NCBI GenBank assembly: GCA_030049565.1
Contig: JASIKQ010000662.1
Span: forward strand, 1 to 5,501
DNA length: 5,501 nucleotides
Reading direction: 5' to 3'
DNA from: Candidatus Sulfotelmatobacter sp.
Lineage (GTDB): Bacteria; Acidobacteriota; Terriglobia; Terriglobales; Acidobacteriaceae
Position numbers and translations under genes: made by a program. Positions within the stretch are counted from its first letter, which is position 1; each line of letters begins with the position of its first letter. Of the stretch, positions 1 to 5,501 are shown piece by piece. The notes under the pieces were generated by a model. That model was not told where the DNA came from. It saw nothing but the letters and a program-made list of their open reading frames with translations, and made no database searches.

Positions 1-89
1 GCGGCGGCTTCGTCGCGATAGACGATGCGGCCCTGGCAGTGAACGATCATTACGTCTCCACGATTCCGAGTTTCCAGACTGAGTTTCAA
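1..89 (-). CDS. Probable STAS-domain anti-sigma factor antagonist, N-terminal fragment
   Basis: This is the 5' end of a gene that runs off the left edge; 29 codons are visible. The product begins MKLSLETRNRGDV and continues with MIVHCQGRIVYRDEAA. A short strand, a turn at Gly-Asp and a second strand ending in xGRIV is the usual N-terminal pattern of STAS proteins of the SpoIIAA/anti-anti-sigma type. Such proteins bind anti-sigma kinases in the cytoplasm and release a sigma factor. I chose the TTG at 87-89 because AAGGAG lies 6 nt upstream and the reading gives the full first STAS strand. An internal ATG at 48-50 is the alternative start but would remove that strand. The phosphorylatable Ser/Thr lies outside the window, so regulatory function cannot be confirmed. 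The family call is pattern recognition from a short fragment. Confidence 0.55.
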   Translation of the reverse strand, partial: MKLSLETRNRGDVMIVHCQGRIVYRDEAA

Positions 90-95
90 TTGCCA

Positions 96-101
96 CTCCT
101 T
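96..101 (-). promoter_or_regulatory. Ribosome binding site of the STAS-type gene (AAGGAG)
   Basis: Read on the minus strand, AAGGAG is followed by a 6-nt spacer and a TTG codon. It is a near-perfect Shine-Dalgarno sequence and decides in favour of the non-ATG start at position 89 over the internal ATG at position 50. Confidence 0.6.
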
Positions 102-166
102 AGGATGTTTCGCAAAAGCAGCCCCATCGTGCAGCTGCCGCCATATTTGCCAATTCGGTTTTGGAG

Positions 167-190
167 ATTGCGTGTTAGATTGCATGTTAA
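167..190. repeat. Imperfect 12-bp tandem direct repeat
   Basis: ATTGCGTGTTAG at 167-178 is followed directly by ATTGCATGTTAA at 179-190; 10 of 12 positions match. It lies in the divergent promoter region, about 65 bp upstream of the probable STAS-type Shine-Dalgarno site. It could be a pair of regulator half-sites or a chance duplication. Confidence 0.35.
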
Positions 191-363
191 CTAATAGACG
201 CCTGAGGAAGGCTTTCGGAATCATGAAAAGCAGGTAATTTTTCGCGCTGCGTCCCAGTTTTGTACGCACAATTTTGCTGCAGGCAAGACATCTTTAAGGT
301 GTATCGCTCGGATCTAACGAATTTCGCGCAATCAGGTAGAATTTGCTGCTGGCGTTGTTGCCA

Positions 364-370
364 GGGAGGA
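364..370 (+). promoter_or_regulatory. Ribosome binding site GGGAGGA before a GTG start
   Basis: GGGAGGA ends 9 nt before the GTG at 380-382. It is the only good Shine-Dalgarno sequence in this reading frame, and it places the start directly before a clear signal peptide. Confidence 0.6.
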
Positions 371-379
371 CTCCTCTTC

Positions 380-889
380 GTGTTAAAAACCGCAGCCCTT
401 TTGCTGTTTCTTATCTCCATCATTTTTCCCGCAGTTTCGAAAGCCCAGCTTCTCCCCGCCGGCAACGTTTACGGCGGAGTGGCCTACGCCGATTCGGTCG
501 ACGTGATTAACCGCTACACGTTTCGCGGATGGAATGCCTCTGCCGAGGATTTGCCCTTTCACCGCTTTGCGTATCTCGGCATCGTGCTTGACGGCAGCGG
601 AATCTACCGCAAAGGTATCAATCAGTACAACCTAGTTTTGGGGCCCCGGATTTCTCACAATTTCGGCAAGTGGCGGGTATTCGCCGACGCCATGGGCGGC
701 ATTCAGCAGACCAGTTCGAGCGGCACAATTTTCCGTCCCGTTATCGAGGACATCGGCGGAGGCGTCGACCGCAAACTCCCCTTCAAACATTTTTCCTGGA
801 GACTGCAATTTGATTATGTGCACTCACACCTGTTGAGCGCGAATCAAAACGATTTCCGGGGATCGACCGGTATTGTGTGGCGTTTCTGA
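380..889 (+). CDS. Small outer-membrane beta-barrel protein with signal peptide
   Basis: The 169-residue product is probably exported and inserted in the outer membrane. I chose the GTG at 380 because it follows GGGAGGA and gives a typical signal peptide: Lys3, a hydrophobic core at about residues 5-17, and a probable cleavage site SKA/Q after residue 22. An in-frame ATG at 260 would add 40 residues, several of them Cys, ahead of the signal peptide and has no better ribosome site. The mature part alternates short amphipathic strands with Gly/Asn/Asp turns and ends STGIVWRF, a terminal aromatic typical of BAM-assembled barrels. It is a paralogue of the next gene (1138-1701): the two share GNV near the mature N-terminus, a central LGPR/FGPR motif, GGGxD, WRLQxDYV and 17 of the last 32 residues. 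It lacks a cysteine-containing insertion found in the paralogue. The likely family is OMP_b-brl/porin-like (compare PF13505). Substrate and physiological role are unknown. Confidence 0.8.
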   Translation: MLKTAALLLFLISIIFPAVSKAQLLPAGNVYGGVAYADSVDVINRYTFRGWNASAEDLPFHRFAYLGIVLDGSGIYRKGINQYNLVLGPRISHNFGKWRVFADAMGGIQQTSSSGTIFRPVIEDIGGGVDRKLPFKHFSWRLQFDYVHSHLLSANQNDFRGSTGIVWRF

Positions 890-1014
890 GGCCTTCCGGT
901 TCGCTGTTTTCCCACTTCGACAATATCCATAAATCCGCACCGAGACTTCTGGCGGGGCGGTGGGTTGATGTCGTCAGCAGACGAGTTTCGGATGCTGGCT
1001 GGCAGCAACTTCGT

Positions 1015-1074
1015 TTGACCGAACTTGGGTTAATCGAACTTGAGTTAACCCAATTTGGCTTAGCCGATTTTTTC
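1015..1074. repeat. Degenerate 15-bp tandem repeat, four units
   Basis: Four contiguous 15-bp units start at 1015, 1030, 1045 and 1060. Units 1 and 2 are closest: TTGACCGAACTTGGG and TTAATCGAACTTGAG. Units 3 (TTAACCCAATTTGGC) and 4 are more diverged. Each unit begins TTG or TTA and has an A-T rich centre. The array lies 64 bp upstream of the next start codon. Confidence 0.55.
1025..1053. promoter_or_regulatory. Perfect 9-bp inverted repeat, possible operator or hairpin
   Basis: TTGGGTTAA at 1025-1033 and TTAACCCAA at 1045-1053 are exact reverse complements separated by 11 nt. The centres of the arms are about 20 bp apart, a spacing compatible with a dimeric regulator. As RNA it would form a 9-bp stem. 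A T-run occurs only about 15 nt further on (1068-1073), so a standard intrinsic terminator for the upstream gene is doubtful. Location about 85 bp before the second barrel gene favours a regulatory role; this is inference. Confidence 0.4.
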
Positions 1075-1137
1075 TCCCTTGCATCTAAGGCTGACGAAGT
1101 GATTTGCCAGCGACAAGAAAGGTAAGGTCAAGATCGT

Positions 1138-1701
1138 ATGCAAAGAATTGGAATCGTTCTGTTCGCTCTTCTGGCGTGCGCAACTATCGCCGGCGCGCAG
1201 ATTCCAACCAGCGGCAACGTGTTTTTTGGCTACTCGTACTACAGCACAGATCTCTCTTCAGTCGATCGCGCCAATACGAACGGATGGGAGGCTTCGGTGG
1301 AAGGCAAGATCATTCCCTTACTCGGAGTCGTCGCCGATTTCGACAGCCACTACGGCTCGCAGAATTTTCCCGGCAGTTGCGTGACCAGCCTTAGTGGCAC
1401 TTTCTGCTCTACGTTCAGCGCCGACGTTACTGAGCACAATTATCTGTTTGGCCCTCGGGTTTCGTTCTCGGCGGGAAAATTTCGTCCCTTCGCCGAGGGT
1501 CTATTCGGTGTCGGACACGTCGATGTAAACAACGGTGTAGGCTCTGACACGTCTCTTGCCACGGCCTTAGGTGGAGGCCTCGACTACAAAATCATTAAGC
1601 CTGTGGCGTGGCGCTTGCAGGGAGATTACGTGGAAACCAGATTCTTCGGCACCACGCAGAATAACGTGCGGATTTCTACCGGAATTGTGCTGCGCTTCTG
1701 A
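1138..1701 (+). CDS. Outer-membrane beta-barrel protein (porin-like), paralogue of the upstream gene
   Basis: This 187-residue secreted barrel protein starts at ATG 1138. AAGG at 1124-1127 gives a modest ribosome site 10 nt upstream. The signal peptide is short (Arg3, hydrophobic core to about residue 17) with a probable cleavage site AGA/Q after residue 20. The mature protein opens with SGNVFFGYSYY, a first strand of the kind seen in OMP_b-brl/OmpA-like barrels. Repeated amphipathic strands follow: GWEASVEGKI, LGVVADFDSHY, YLFGPRVSF, RPFAEGLFGVGHV, ALGGGLDYKI and WRLQGDYVETRF. The C-terminus is STGIVLRF, with a terminal Phe as expected for BAM recognition. Cys81 and Cys90 lie in a predicted outside loop and could form a disulfide; the upstream paralogue lacks this segment. 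The size suggests eight strands, which would make it a structural or binding barrel rather than a large-pore porin. Function is unknown. It is convergent with the RND operon and not obviously co-regulated with it. Confidence 0.85.
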   Translation: MQRIGIVLFALLACATIAGAQIPTSGNVFFGYSYYSTDLSSVDRANTNGWEASVEGKIIPLLGVVADFDSHYGSQNFPGSCVTSLSGTFCSTFSADVTEHNYLFGPRVSFSAGKFRPFAEGLFGVGHVDVNNGVGSDTSLATALGGGLDYKIIKPVAWRLQGDYVETRFFGTTQNNVRISTGIVLRF

Positions 1702-1919
1702 AGCCCGATTCCCGAGGCGAGAACTCGTGTCACCCCCCGGGACTCTTTCGGTCTTCCAACTGCGATCCAGGGGTTACGTCCCTTCGACAAGCTCAGGACA
1801 GGCTCTGCGCTAACGGTTTTCGCCCCTTCGGGCCGGCTTCCCGACTACTATGTTTCACGGGATCGCCCGAAGATATGTTCTCAGTCGTGCTGAAACGCTG
1901 CGCCAGCCAAAATCGGGCC
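1702..1919. other. Convergent intergenic region
   Basis: The 218 bp between the stop codons of the barrel gene and the RND pump should hold terminators for both. I see only weak candidates: a GCCC-CTTC-GGGC hairpin at about 1822-1833 and a 4-bp GCTG/CAGC hairpin at 1897-1907, neither with a proper T-run. The clearest content is a dispersed-type repeat at 1780-1803. No gene is apparent. Confidence 0.5.
1780..1803. repeat. Dispersed short intergenic repeat (CCCTTCGACAAGCTCAGG type)
   Basis: The segment starts CCCTTCGACAAGCTCAGG and ends ACAGGC. The reverse complement contains CCTGAGCTTGTCGAAGG. I recognise this as a short sequence that recurs in intergenic DNA of many unrelated, often environmental, bacterial genomes. 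When mis-translated it yields peptides such as PSTSSGQA or ACPELVEG. Only one copy is in the window, so its repeat nature rests on recollection. Confidence 0.5.
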
Positions 1920-4900
1920 TCACGGATGCGGCACGTGCGGTACCGGATGCACCTTGCCGCGCTCCCGCCATCCTTCAATAAGTAAATACAACACCGGGAT
2001 AAAGAAAAGATTCAGCACCGTCGACATGATCATGCCGCCGAAAACGGTGGTGCCCACTGAATGCCGGCCATTCTCGCCTGCGCCGCTGGCGAAGACGAGT
2101 GGTACCACGCCGAGAATAAACGCCATGGAAGTCATAATGATGGGCCGGAAGCGGATGGAGGCTCCCTGCACCGTAGCCTCGATAAGTCCCATGCCCCGCG
2201 CCCGCAATTGCTCGGCGAACTCCACAATCAGAATCGCATTCTTGCTGGCCAACCCAACGAGCATCACTAATCCTACCTGACAGAAAATATCGTTCTGTAG
2301 GCCCCGAGTCCATTGCGCGCCCAGCGCTCCCAGCAACGCCATGGGAACCGCCAGCAACACAATGAAGGGTAGGACGAAGCTTTCATACTGAGCGGAAAGA
2401 GTGAGATATACGACCAGCGTTCCCAGGCCAAACAAAATTAGCGAGGTTCCGCCAGACTGCAATTCCTCCAGCGAAAGGCCGGTCCAACTATATGAGAAGC
2501 CTTGCGGCATTTTCTTCGCCAATTCGTCCATAGCCGTAATCGCCTGGCCCGAGGTGTATCCCGGCGCGGCTGAGCCATCGATTTCCGCCGAACGAAACAG
2601 GTTGTAGTGGCTGATCACCTGCGGCGTGGCTGTCTGCGTGGTGGAGATTAAATTCTCCATCGGCACCATCGCCCCGCTATCGGACCGCACGTAAAACTGC
2701 TTCATATCCTGGGCCGTTGAGCGGAATTCTTCATCCGCCTGCACATACACGCGGTAGGAACGGTTGTTGAAATCGAAGTCGTTCACGTACGCCGATCCCA
2801 TGTACACACCCAGCGTATCGGTGATCTGCGAAAGAGGAACGTGCAGGCTCTTCGCCTTCTCGCGATCAATGGTGATCAGATACTGCGGATCGTTCGCTGT
2901 ATAAGGCGTGTACAAACCCACCAGATCTTTGCGCTCGCCGGCCTGCTGAATAATTCCCTGAGTCGCGCCAGAAAGATCTTGGAGTGTGTGCGATCCTTGA
3001 TCCTGGACCACGAACTGGAAACCGCCAAAGTTGCCGAGTCCGTTCACGGCGGGAGGCAGTGTGGTAAACACAATAGCGCCCGAAACCGCAAACAGCTTAG
3101 GTCTTACGCGGTCCACAATCGCCGCAGCCGTGTGTTCTTTGCCCTTACGCTGCGAGTACGGCCTGAGCGGGACAAAAATGAGTCCCTGATTGGCTGCACT
3201 CCCGGCAAAGCTGAATCCGGCAACTGAGAACGTCCCTTCGGCCTCCGGAATGTCGGCCAGCAAATCAGAAACCTGTTTGCCGATCGCCTCTGTGTATGCC
3301 AGCGAAGCTCCCGAAGGCGCCTGGATGACGATGATGAAATACCCCTGATCTTCGTCAGGAACGAAACCCCTGGGCACACGTTGCAACACCAGATAAGTTG
3401 CACCCAAGCCGGCAAAGAACAGCAGCACCATCGCCGGTTTGTAGTTCAGCGCGTGACGCAGCAGGCTTCGGTAGGCGCGGGTGAGCGCCGAAATGCCGTC
3501 GTCAAACTTTTGCAGCCACCACCACTTCTGTCGATGGCCGCCGCTCAGAAAAATCGCCGCCAGCGCCGGAGCCAGAGTGAGCGCGTTAAAAGCGGAAATG
3601 GCAATGGAAAAGGCAATGGTCAAGGCAAATTGGCGAAACAGAATGCCCGTCGTTCCGGGAAAGAACGCAACCGGCACAAATACCGCAACCAGCACCAGGG
3701 AGGTGGCGATGACGGCGCTGGTAATCTCGGCCGTGGCTGCTGACGCGGCTCTGCGCGAGTCGTGCTCGCCTCCAGCTATATGGCGTTCAATGTTTTCAAT
3801 GACGACGATGGCGTCGTCAACCACCAGTCCGGTGGCCAGGGTAATGCCAAACAGCGTCAGGGTGTTAATCGAGAAGCCGAGCAACTTCACAAAGACGAAA
3901 GTGCCGATGAGCGAAACCGGAGTGGCGATGAAGTGAATCATGGTCGTCCTCCAGTCGCCGAGGAAGATATAAATCACCAGGATGACCAGAAAGATTGCCA
4001 AACCCACTGTAAAAAGCACGTCACGAATGGATTCGCCTACCGCGTCAGTAGTATCGAATGCCAGCTTGTAATGCATTCCTGGAGGAAATTTCCTTGAAAG
4101 TCGATCGAGCTCGGCGATGGCGCGGCGGTCTACATCAAGCGCGTTGGCTGTGGACAGCTGGGTCACGCCAATGCCCACCGCATCCTGCCCATTGAATTGC
4201 AGATCAGAGCTGTAATCCTCCGCGCCCAACTCCGCGCGGCCCACATCTTTCAGGCGAACCAGAGTTCCATCGGAGTTGGTCTTGAGAATGATGTTGCCGA
4301 ACTGGCTGGCCTCGCTCAGGCGGCCGACGGCGCGCACACTAATCTGATATTCTTGCCCGGCTCTCGCCGGCTGCTGACCGACCTGCCCGGCCGCAACTTC
4401 GACGTTCTGCTCCGACAGCGCGTTCACCACGTCGGGCGCCGTGAGTCCGCGCCCCGCCATGCGGACCGGGTCGAGCCACAACCGCATGGAGTATTTGCGC
4501 TCGCCGAAGATCAACACATCCGCGACGCCGGGGATTCGCTTCAGCGAGTCACGCACATAGATGTCGAGATAATTCGACATGAACAGCGTGGAGTATTTGT
4601 TGTTGTCGGAAATTACCGCCGCGCCGAAGACGAAGTTTTGCGAGCTCTTGGCCGTGGTAATGCCAACGGCTTTTACCGCGGCAGGTATGCGCCCCTGCGC
4701 GATGTTGACGCGATTCTGAATATCGACGGTGGCCAGGTCCGGATCGCGGTTCAGATCGAAGGTGACGGTGATATTGCTTGATCCATCGTTGCCGCTGGTG
4801 GAGGTCATATACTTCATGCCCTCCGCTCCGTTAATCTGCTGCTCCAACGGGATGGTGACCGCGCTCTCTACCGTCTGCGCGCTGGCGCCGATGTACGCGC

Positions 4901-5042
4901 TCGACACGCCCACCTGCGGCGGCGCGAGGTTGGGAAACTGCGCGACCGGCAGGGTTGGGATAACCGCTGCGCCAGCCAGAACAATCAGTAGCGCGCAAAC
5001 CGTAGCGAATACAGGACGGCGAATGAAGAAATCGGCGAACAT
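1920..5042 (-). CDS. acrB: RND multidrug efflux permease, HAE-1 family (AcrB-like)
   Basis: This complete 1040-residue inner-membrane drug/proton antiporter matches the usual AcrB length. In a trimer it would take amphiphilic substrates from the periplasm or membrane and pass them through an adaptor and a TolC-type duct. The start MFADFFIRRPVFA is the canonical HAE-1 N-terminus. TM1 lies at about 10-28, the first porter domain at about 38-335, TM2-6 at about 340-500, TM7 at about 537-556, the second porter domain at about 560-865, and TM8-12 at about 868-1024. The proton-relay residues are present: Asp409 and Asp410 in TM4 (GLVVDDAIVV), Lys934 in TM10 (GLASKNAIL), Arg964 and Thr971 in TM11. 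Phenylalanines matching the AcrB deep pocket occur at 137, 179, 605, 610, 612 and 623. The symbol is a family-level assignment; the substrate range cannot be read from sequence. The adaptor gene precedes it by 156 bp on the same strand. The ribosome site is weak (AAGGTAG about 16 nt upstream). The C-terminal tail is short and ends in a His-Pro rich VHPVPHVPHP. Confidence 0.96.
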   Translation of the reverse strand: MFADFFIRRPVFATVCALLIVLAGAAVIPTLPVAQFPNLAPPQVGVSSAYIGASAQTVESAVTIPLEQQINGAEGMKYMTSTSGNDGSSNITVTFDLNRDPDLATVDIQNRVNIAQGRIPAAVKAVGITTAKSSQNFVFGAAVISDNNKYSTLFMSNYLDIYVRDSLKRIPGVADVLIFGERKYSMRLWLDPVRMAGRGLTAPDVVNALSEQNVEVAAGQVGQQPARAGQEYQISVRAVGRLSEASQFGNIILKTNSDGTLVRLKDVGRAELGAEDYSSDLQFNGQDAVGIGVTQLSTANALDVDRRAIAELDRLSRKFPPGMHYKLAFDTTDAVGESIRDVLFTVGLAIFLVILVIYIFLGDWRTTMIHFIATPVSLIGTFVFVKLLGFSINTLTLFGITLATGLVVDDAIVVIENIERHIAGGEHDSRRAASAATAEITSAVIATSLVLVAVFVPVAFFPGTTGILFRQFALTIAFSIAISAFNALTLAPALAAIFLSGGHRQKWWWLQKFDDGISALTRAYRSLLRHALNYKPAMVLLFFAGLGATYLVLQRVPRGFVPDEDQGYFIIVIQAPSGASLAYTEAIGKQVSDLLADIPEAEGTFSVAGFSFAGSAANQGLIFVPLRPYSQRKGKEHTAAAIVDRVRPKLFAVSGAIVFTTLPPAVNGLGNFGGFQFVVQDQGSHTLQDLSGATQGIIQQAGERKDLVGLYTPYTANDPQYLITIDREKAKSLHVPLSQITDTLGVYMGSAYVNDFDFNNRSYRVYVQADEEFRSTAQDMKQFYVRSDSGAMVPMENLISTTQTATPQVISHYNLFRSAEIDGSAAPGYTSGQAITAMDELAKKMPQGFSYSWTGLSLEELQSGGTSLILFGLGTLVVYLTLSAQYESFVLPFIVLLAVPMALLGALGAQWTRGLQNDIFCQVGLVMLVGLASKNAILIVEFAEQLRARGMGLIEATVQGASIRFRPIIMTSMAFILGVVPLVFASGAGENGRHSVGTTVFGGMIMSTVLNLFFIPVLYLLIEGWRERGKVHPVPHVPHP

Positions 5043-5198
5043 AAAAGATTCAGCGCTCTACCTTTAGCTTGAGCACTTAGCAGTTGGCACTTGGCCAGTC
5101 TTCCATCTTGCAGACCATCGCGCGACACTCAAGCGGCCAAGTGCTAATTGCCAACCGCCAAATGCTGTATCGCTGAGTTTGAAACCAGAAACTCACAA
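5043..5198. other. Adaptor-pump intergenic spacer
   Basis: The 156 bp between the adaptor stop and the pump start is unusually long for an adaptor-permease pair, where gaps of a few to a few tens of bases are common. It is largely occupied by the inverted heptamer arrays at 5073-5165. No gene or clear promoter is seen. The pump's Shine-Dalgarno sequence is poor. Confidence 0.6.
5073..5165. repeat. Inverted arrays of a degenerate heptamer (GCANTTR), potential large hairpin
   Basis: On the plus strand three heptamers run in tandem from 5073 to 5093 (GCACTTA, GCAGTTG, GCACTTG), followed by GCC. On the minus strand four heptamers run from 5165 down to 5138 (GCATTTG, GCGGTTG, GCAATTA, GCACTTG), again followed by GCC after the unit nearest the centre. 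The inner arms GCACTTGGCC (5087-5096) and GGCCAAGTGC (5135-5144) pair perfectly over 10 bp. Pairing continues imperfectly outward. The spacer between arms is 38 nt. Because the units repeat, the arms can also pair in registers shifted by 7. The element would be transcribed within the adaptor-pump mRNA. Confidence 0.65.
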
Positions 5199-5501
5199 CT
5201 AACTTTGCGGAATCACCGGCGCTCCATCCAGCAGGAACTGCGTCCCCGAGACGATCACTTTATCCCCCGGCTTAATTCCTTCCCGCACTTCGTAATCGTT
5301 GCCGACGGTCTGACCGATCGTCAGCGGGCGCTGCCGCGCCACATACCCCCCGTTCTGCGGCTCGGCCACAAATGCAAAGTACTGTCCCGCCAGGCGCGAG
5401 ACGGCAAGAATCGGAACCTCCGGATTGTTATGCGTTCCCCAGACGACGCGCGCACGGATAAACTGCGACTGCCGCAGCGCATCGTTGCTGTTTGCAACCT
5501 T
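5199..5501 (-). CDS. RND efflux periplasmic adaptor subunit (MFP/AcrA-type), C-terminal fragment
   Basis: These are the last 100 residues of a membrane-fusion protein whose N-terminus lies beyond the right edge; the stop is TAG at 5199-5201. The visible part begins at the end of the beta-barrel domain (SQFIRARVVW). It continues into the membrane-proximal domain with the family hallmarks VPILAVSRLAGQYFAFV, then RQRPLTIGQTVGNDYEV, then GIKPGDKVIVSGTQFLLDGAPV near the end. Adaptors of this type are anchored to the inner membrane by an N-terminal lipid or helix. They form a hexamer that links the RND permease to a TolC-type channel. The permease gene follows on the same strand after 156 bp, the standard adaptor-then-pump order, so the two are almost certainly partners. 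The lipobox and the hairpin domain cannot be checked here. Confidence 0.9.
   Translation of the reverse strand, partial: KVANSNDALRQSQFIRARVVWGTHNNPEVPILAVSRLAGQYFAFVAEPQNGGYVARQRPLTIGQTVGNDYEVREGIKPGDKVIVSGTQFLLDGAPVIPQS

Larger units (their letters stand above)
90..379. other. Divergent intergenic region
   Basis: This 290-bp stretch separates the minus-strand STAS-type gene from the plus-strand beta-barrel gene, so it should hold promoters for both. I find no convincing -35/-10 pair. TAGAAT at 337-342 resembles a -10 box about 22 nt upstream of the Shine-Dalgarno sequence of the plus-strand gene, but no matching -35 is visible. An imperfect 12-bp direct repeat lies at 167-190. Open frames crossing the region lack ribosome binding sites and recognisable protein features, so I regard it as non-coding. 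Confidence 0.5.
890..1137. other. Intergenic region between the two beta-barrel genes
   Basis: The 248-bp gap is long for two genes of one operon, so the second barrel gene may have its own promoter, although none is clear. The notable content is a degenerate 15-bp tandem repeat (1015-1074) with an overlapping perfect inverted repeat (1025-1053). An open frame at 877-1125 crosses the gap. It overlaps the upstream gene, has no ribosome site, and encodes a Leu/Glu-rich stretch only because of the repeat, so I do not call it a gene. Confidence 0.5.

Noticed and set aside
260..271. Inverted repeat TTGT-ACGC-ACAA upstream of the first barrel gene
   Set aside because: Arms of 4 bp are expected by chance in a region of this size.
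260..379. N-terminal extension of the first barrel protein from an ATG at 260
   Set aside because: The 40 added residues are Cys-rich and precede an otherwise perfect signal peptide. The GTG at 380 has a good Shine-Dalgarno sequence at 364-370.
877..1125. Open frame of 82 codons across the gap between the barrel genes
   Set aside because: It overlaps the end of the upstream gene, has no ribosome site, and its regular Leu/Glu pattern comes from the 15-bp DNA repeat.
1165..1182. Possible lipobox (LLAC, Cys14) in the second barrel protein
   Set aside because: The hydrophobic stretch before Cys14 is short, a standard AGA/Q signal peptidase I site follows at residue 20, and a beta-barrel would not normally be a lipoprotein.
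1897..1907. Hairpin GCTG-CGC-CAGC as terminator of the RND operon
   Set aside because: A 4-bp stem followed on the minus strand only by GTTTC is too weak for an intrinsic terminator call.
3381..4781. Several long plus-strand open frames opposite the RND pump
   Set aside because: They are antisense to a clearly conserved permease, lie in frames where GC-rich codons suppress stops, and show no recognisable domain or ribosome site.
5043..5198. CRISPR-like array in the adaptor-pump spacer
   Set aside because: The repeated units are 7 bp, contiguous without spacers, and arranged as an inverted pair, unlike CRISPR repeats.

Overview
The window looks like chromosomal DNA from a Gram-negative bacterium, most likely a member of Acidobacteriota (Terriglobia-like). 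That placement is an inference. It rests on the inner-membrane RND pump, two secreted outer-membrane beta-barrel proteins of a type I associate with that group, a probable STAS-domain regulator, and a moderately high GC content. No rRNA or other phylogenetic marker is present.

Layout from left to right. Positions 1-89 (minus strand) hold the N-terminal 29 codons of a probable STAS-type anti-sigma factor antagonist, read from a TTG start behind a strong Shine-Dalgarno sequence. A 290-bp divergent intergenic region follows. Two plus-strand genes come next, 380-889 (GTG start) and 1138-1701, encoding related small beta-barrel proteins. Both have signal peptides and both end in a near-identical C-terminal strand finishing in Arg-Phe. 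The 248-bp gap between them holds a degenerate 15-bp tandem repeat and a perfect 9-bp inverted repeat. A 218-bp convergent region (1702-1919) carries what looks like a widely dispersed short repeat.

The right half is a minus-strand efflux operon. It contains the last 100 residues of an RND periplasmic adaptor (MFP/HlyD/AcrA type, 5199-5501, continuing beyond the window) and, after a 156-bp spacer, a complete 1040-residue AcrB-like HAE-1 permease (1920-5042). The pump keeps its proton-relay residues and the phenylalanine-rich drug-pocket positions, so it should be a functional drug/proton antiporter. No TolC-type channel is encoded downstream. One must come from upstream of the adaptor or from elsewhere in the genome.

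The most unusual non-coding structure lies between adaptor and pump. Two arrays of a degenerate heptamer (GCANTTR) sit in inverted orientation around a 38-nt spacer, with a perfect 10-bp core stem. It could fold in the adaptor-pump mRNA, or it could be a dispersed intergenic repeat. Apart from this I see no clearly novel multi-gene system; the coding content belongs to known families.
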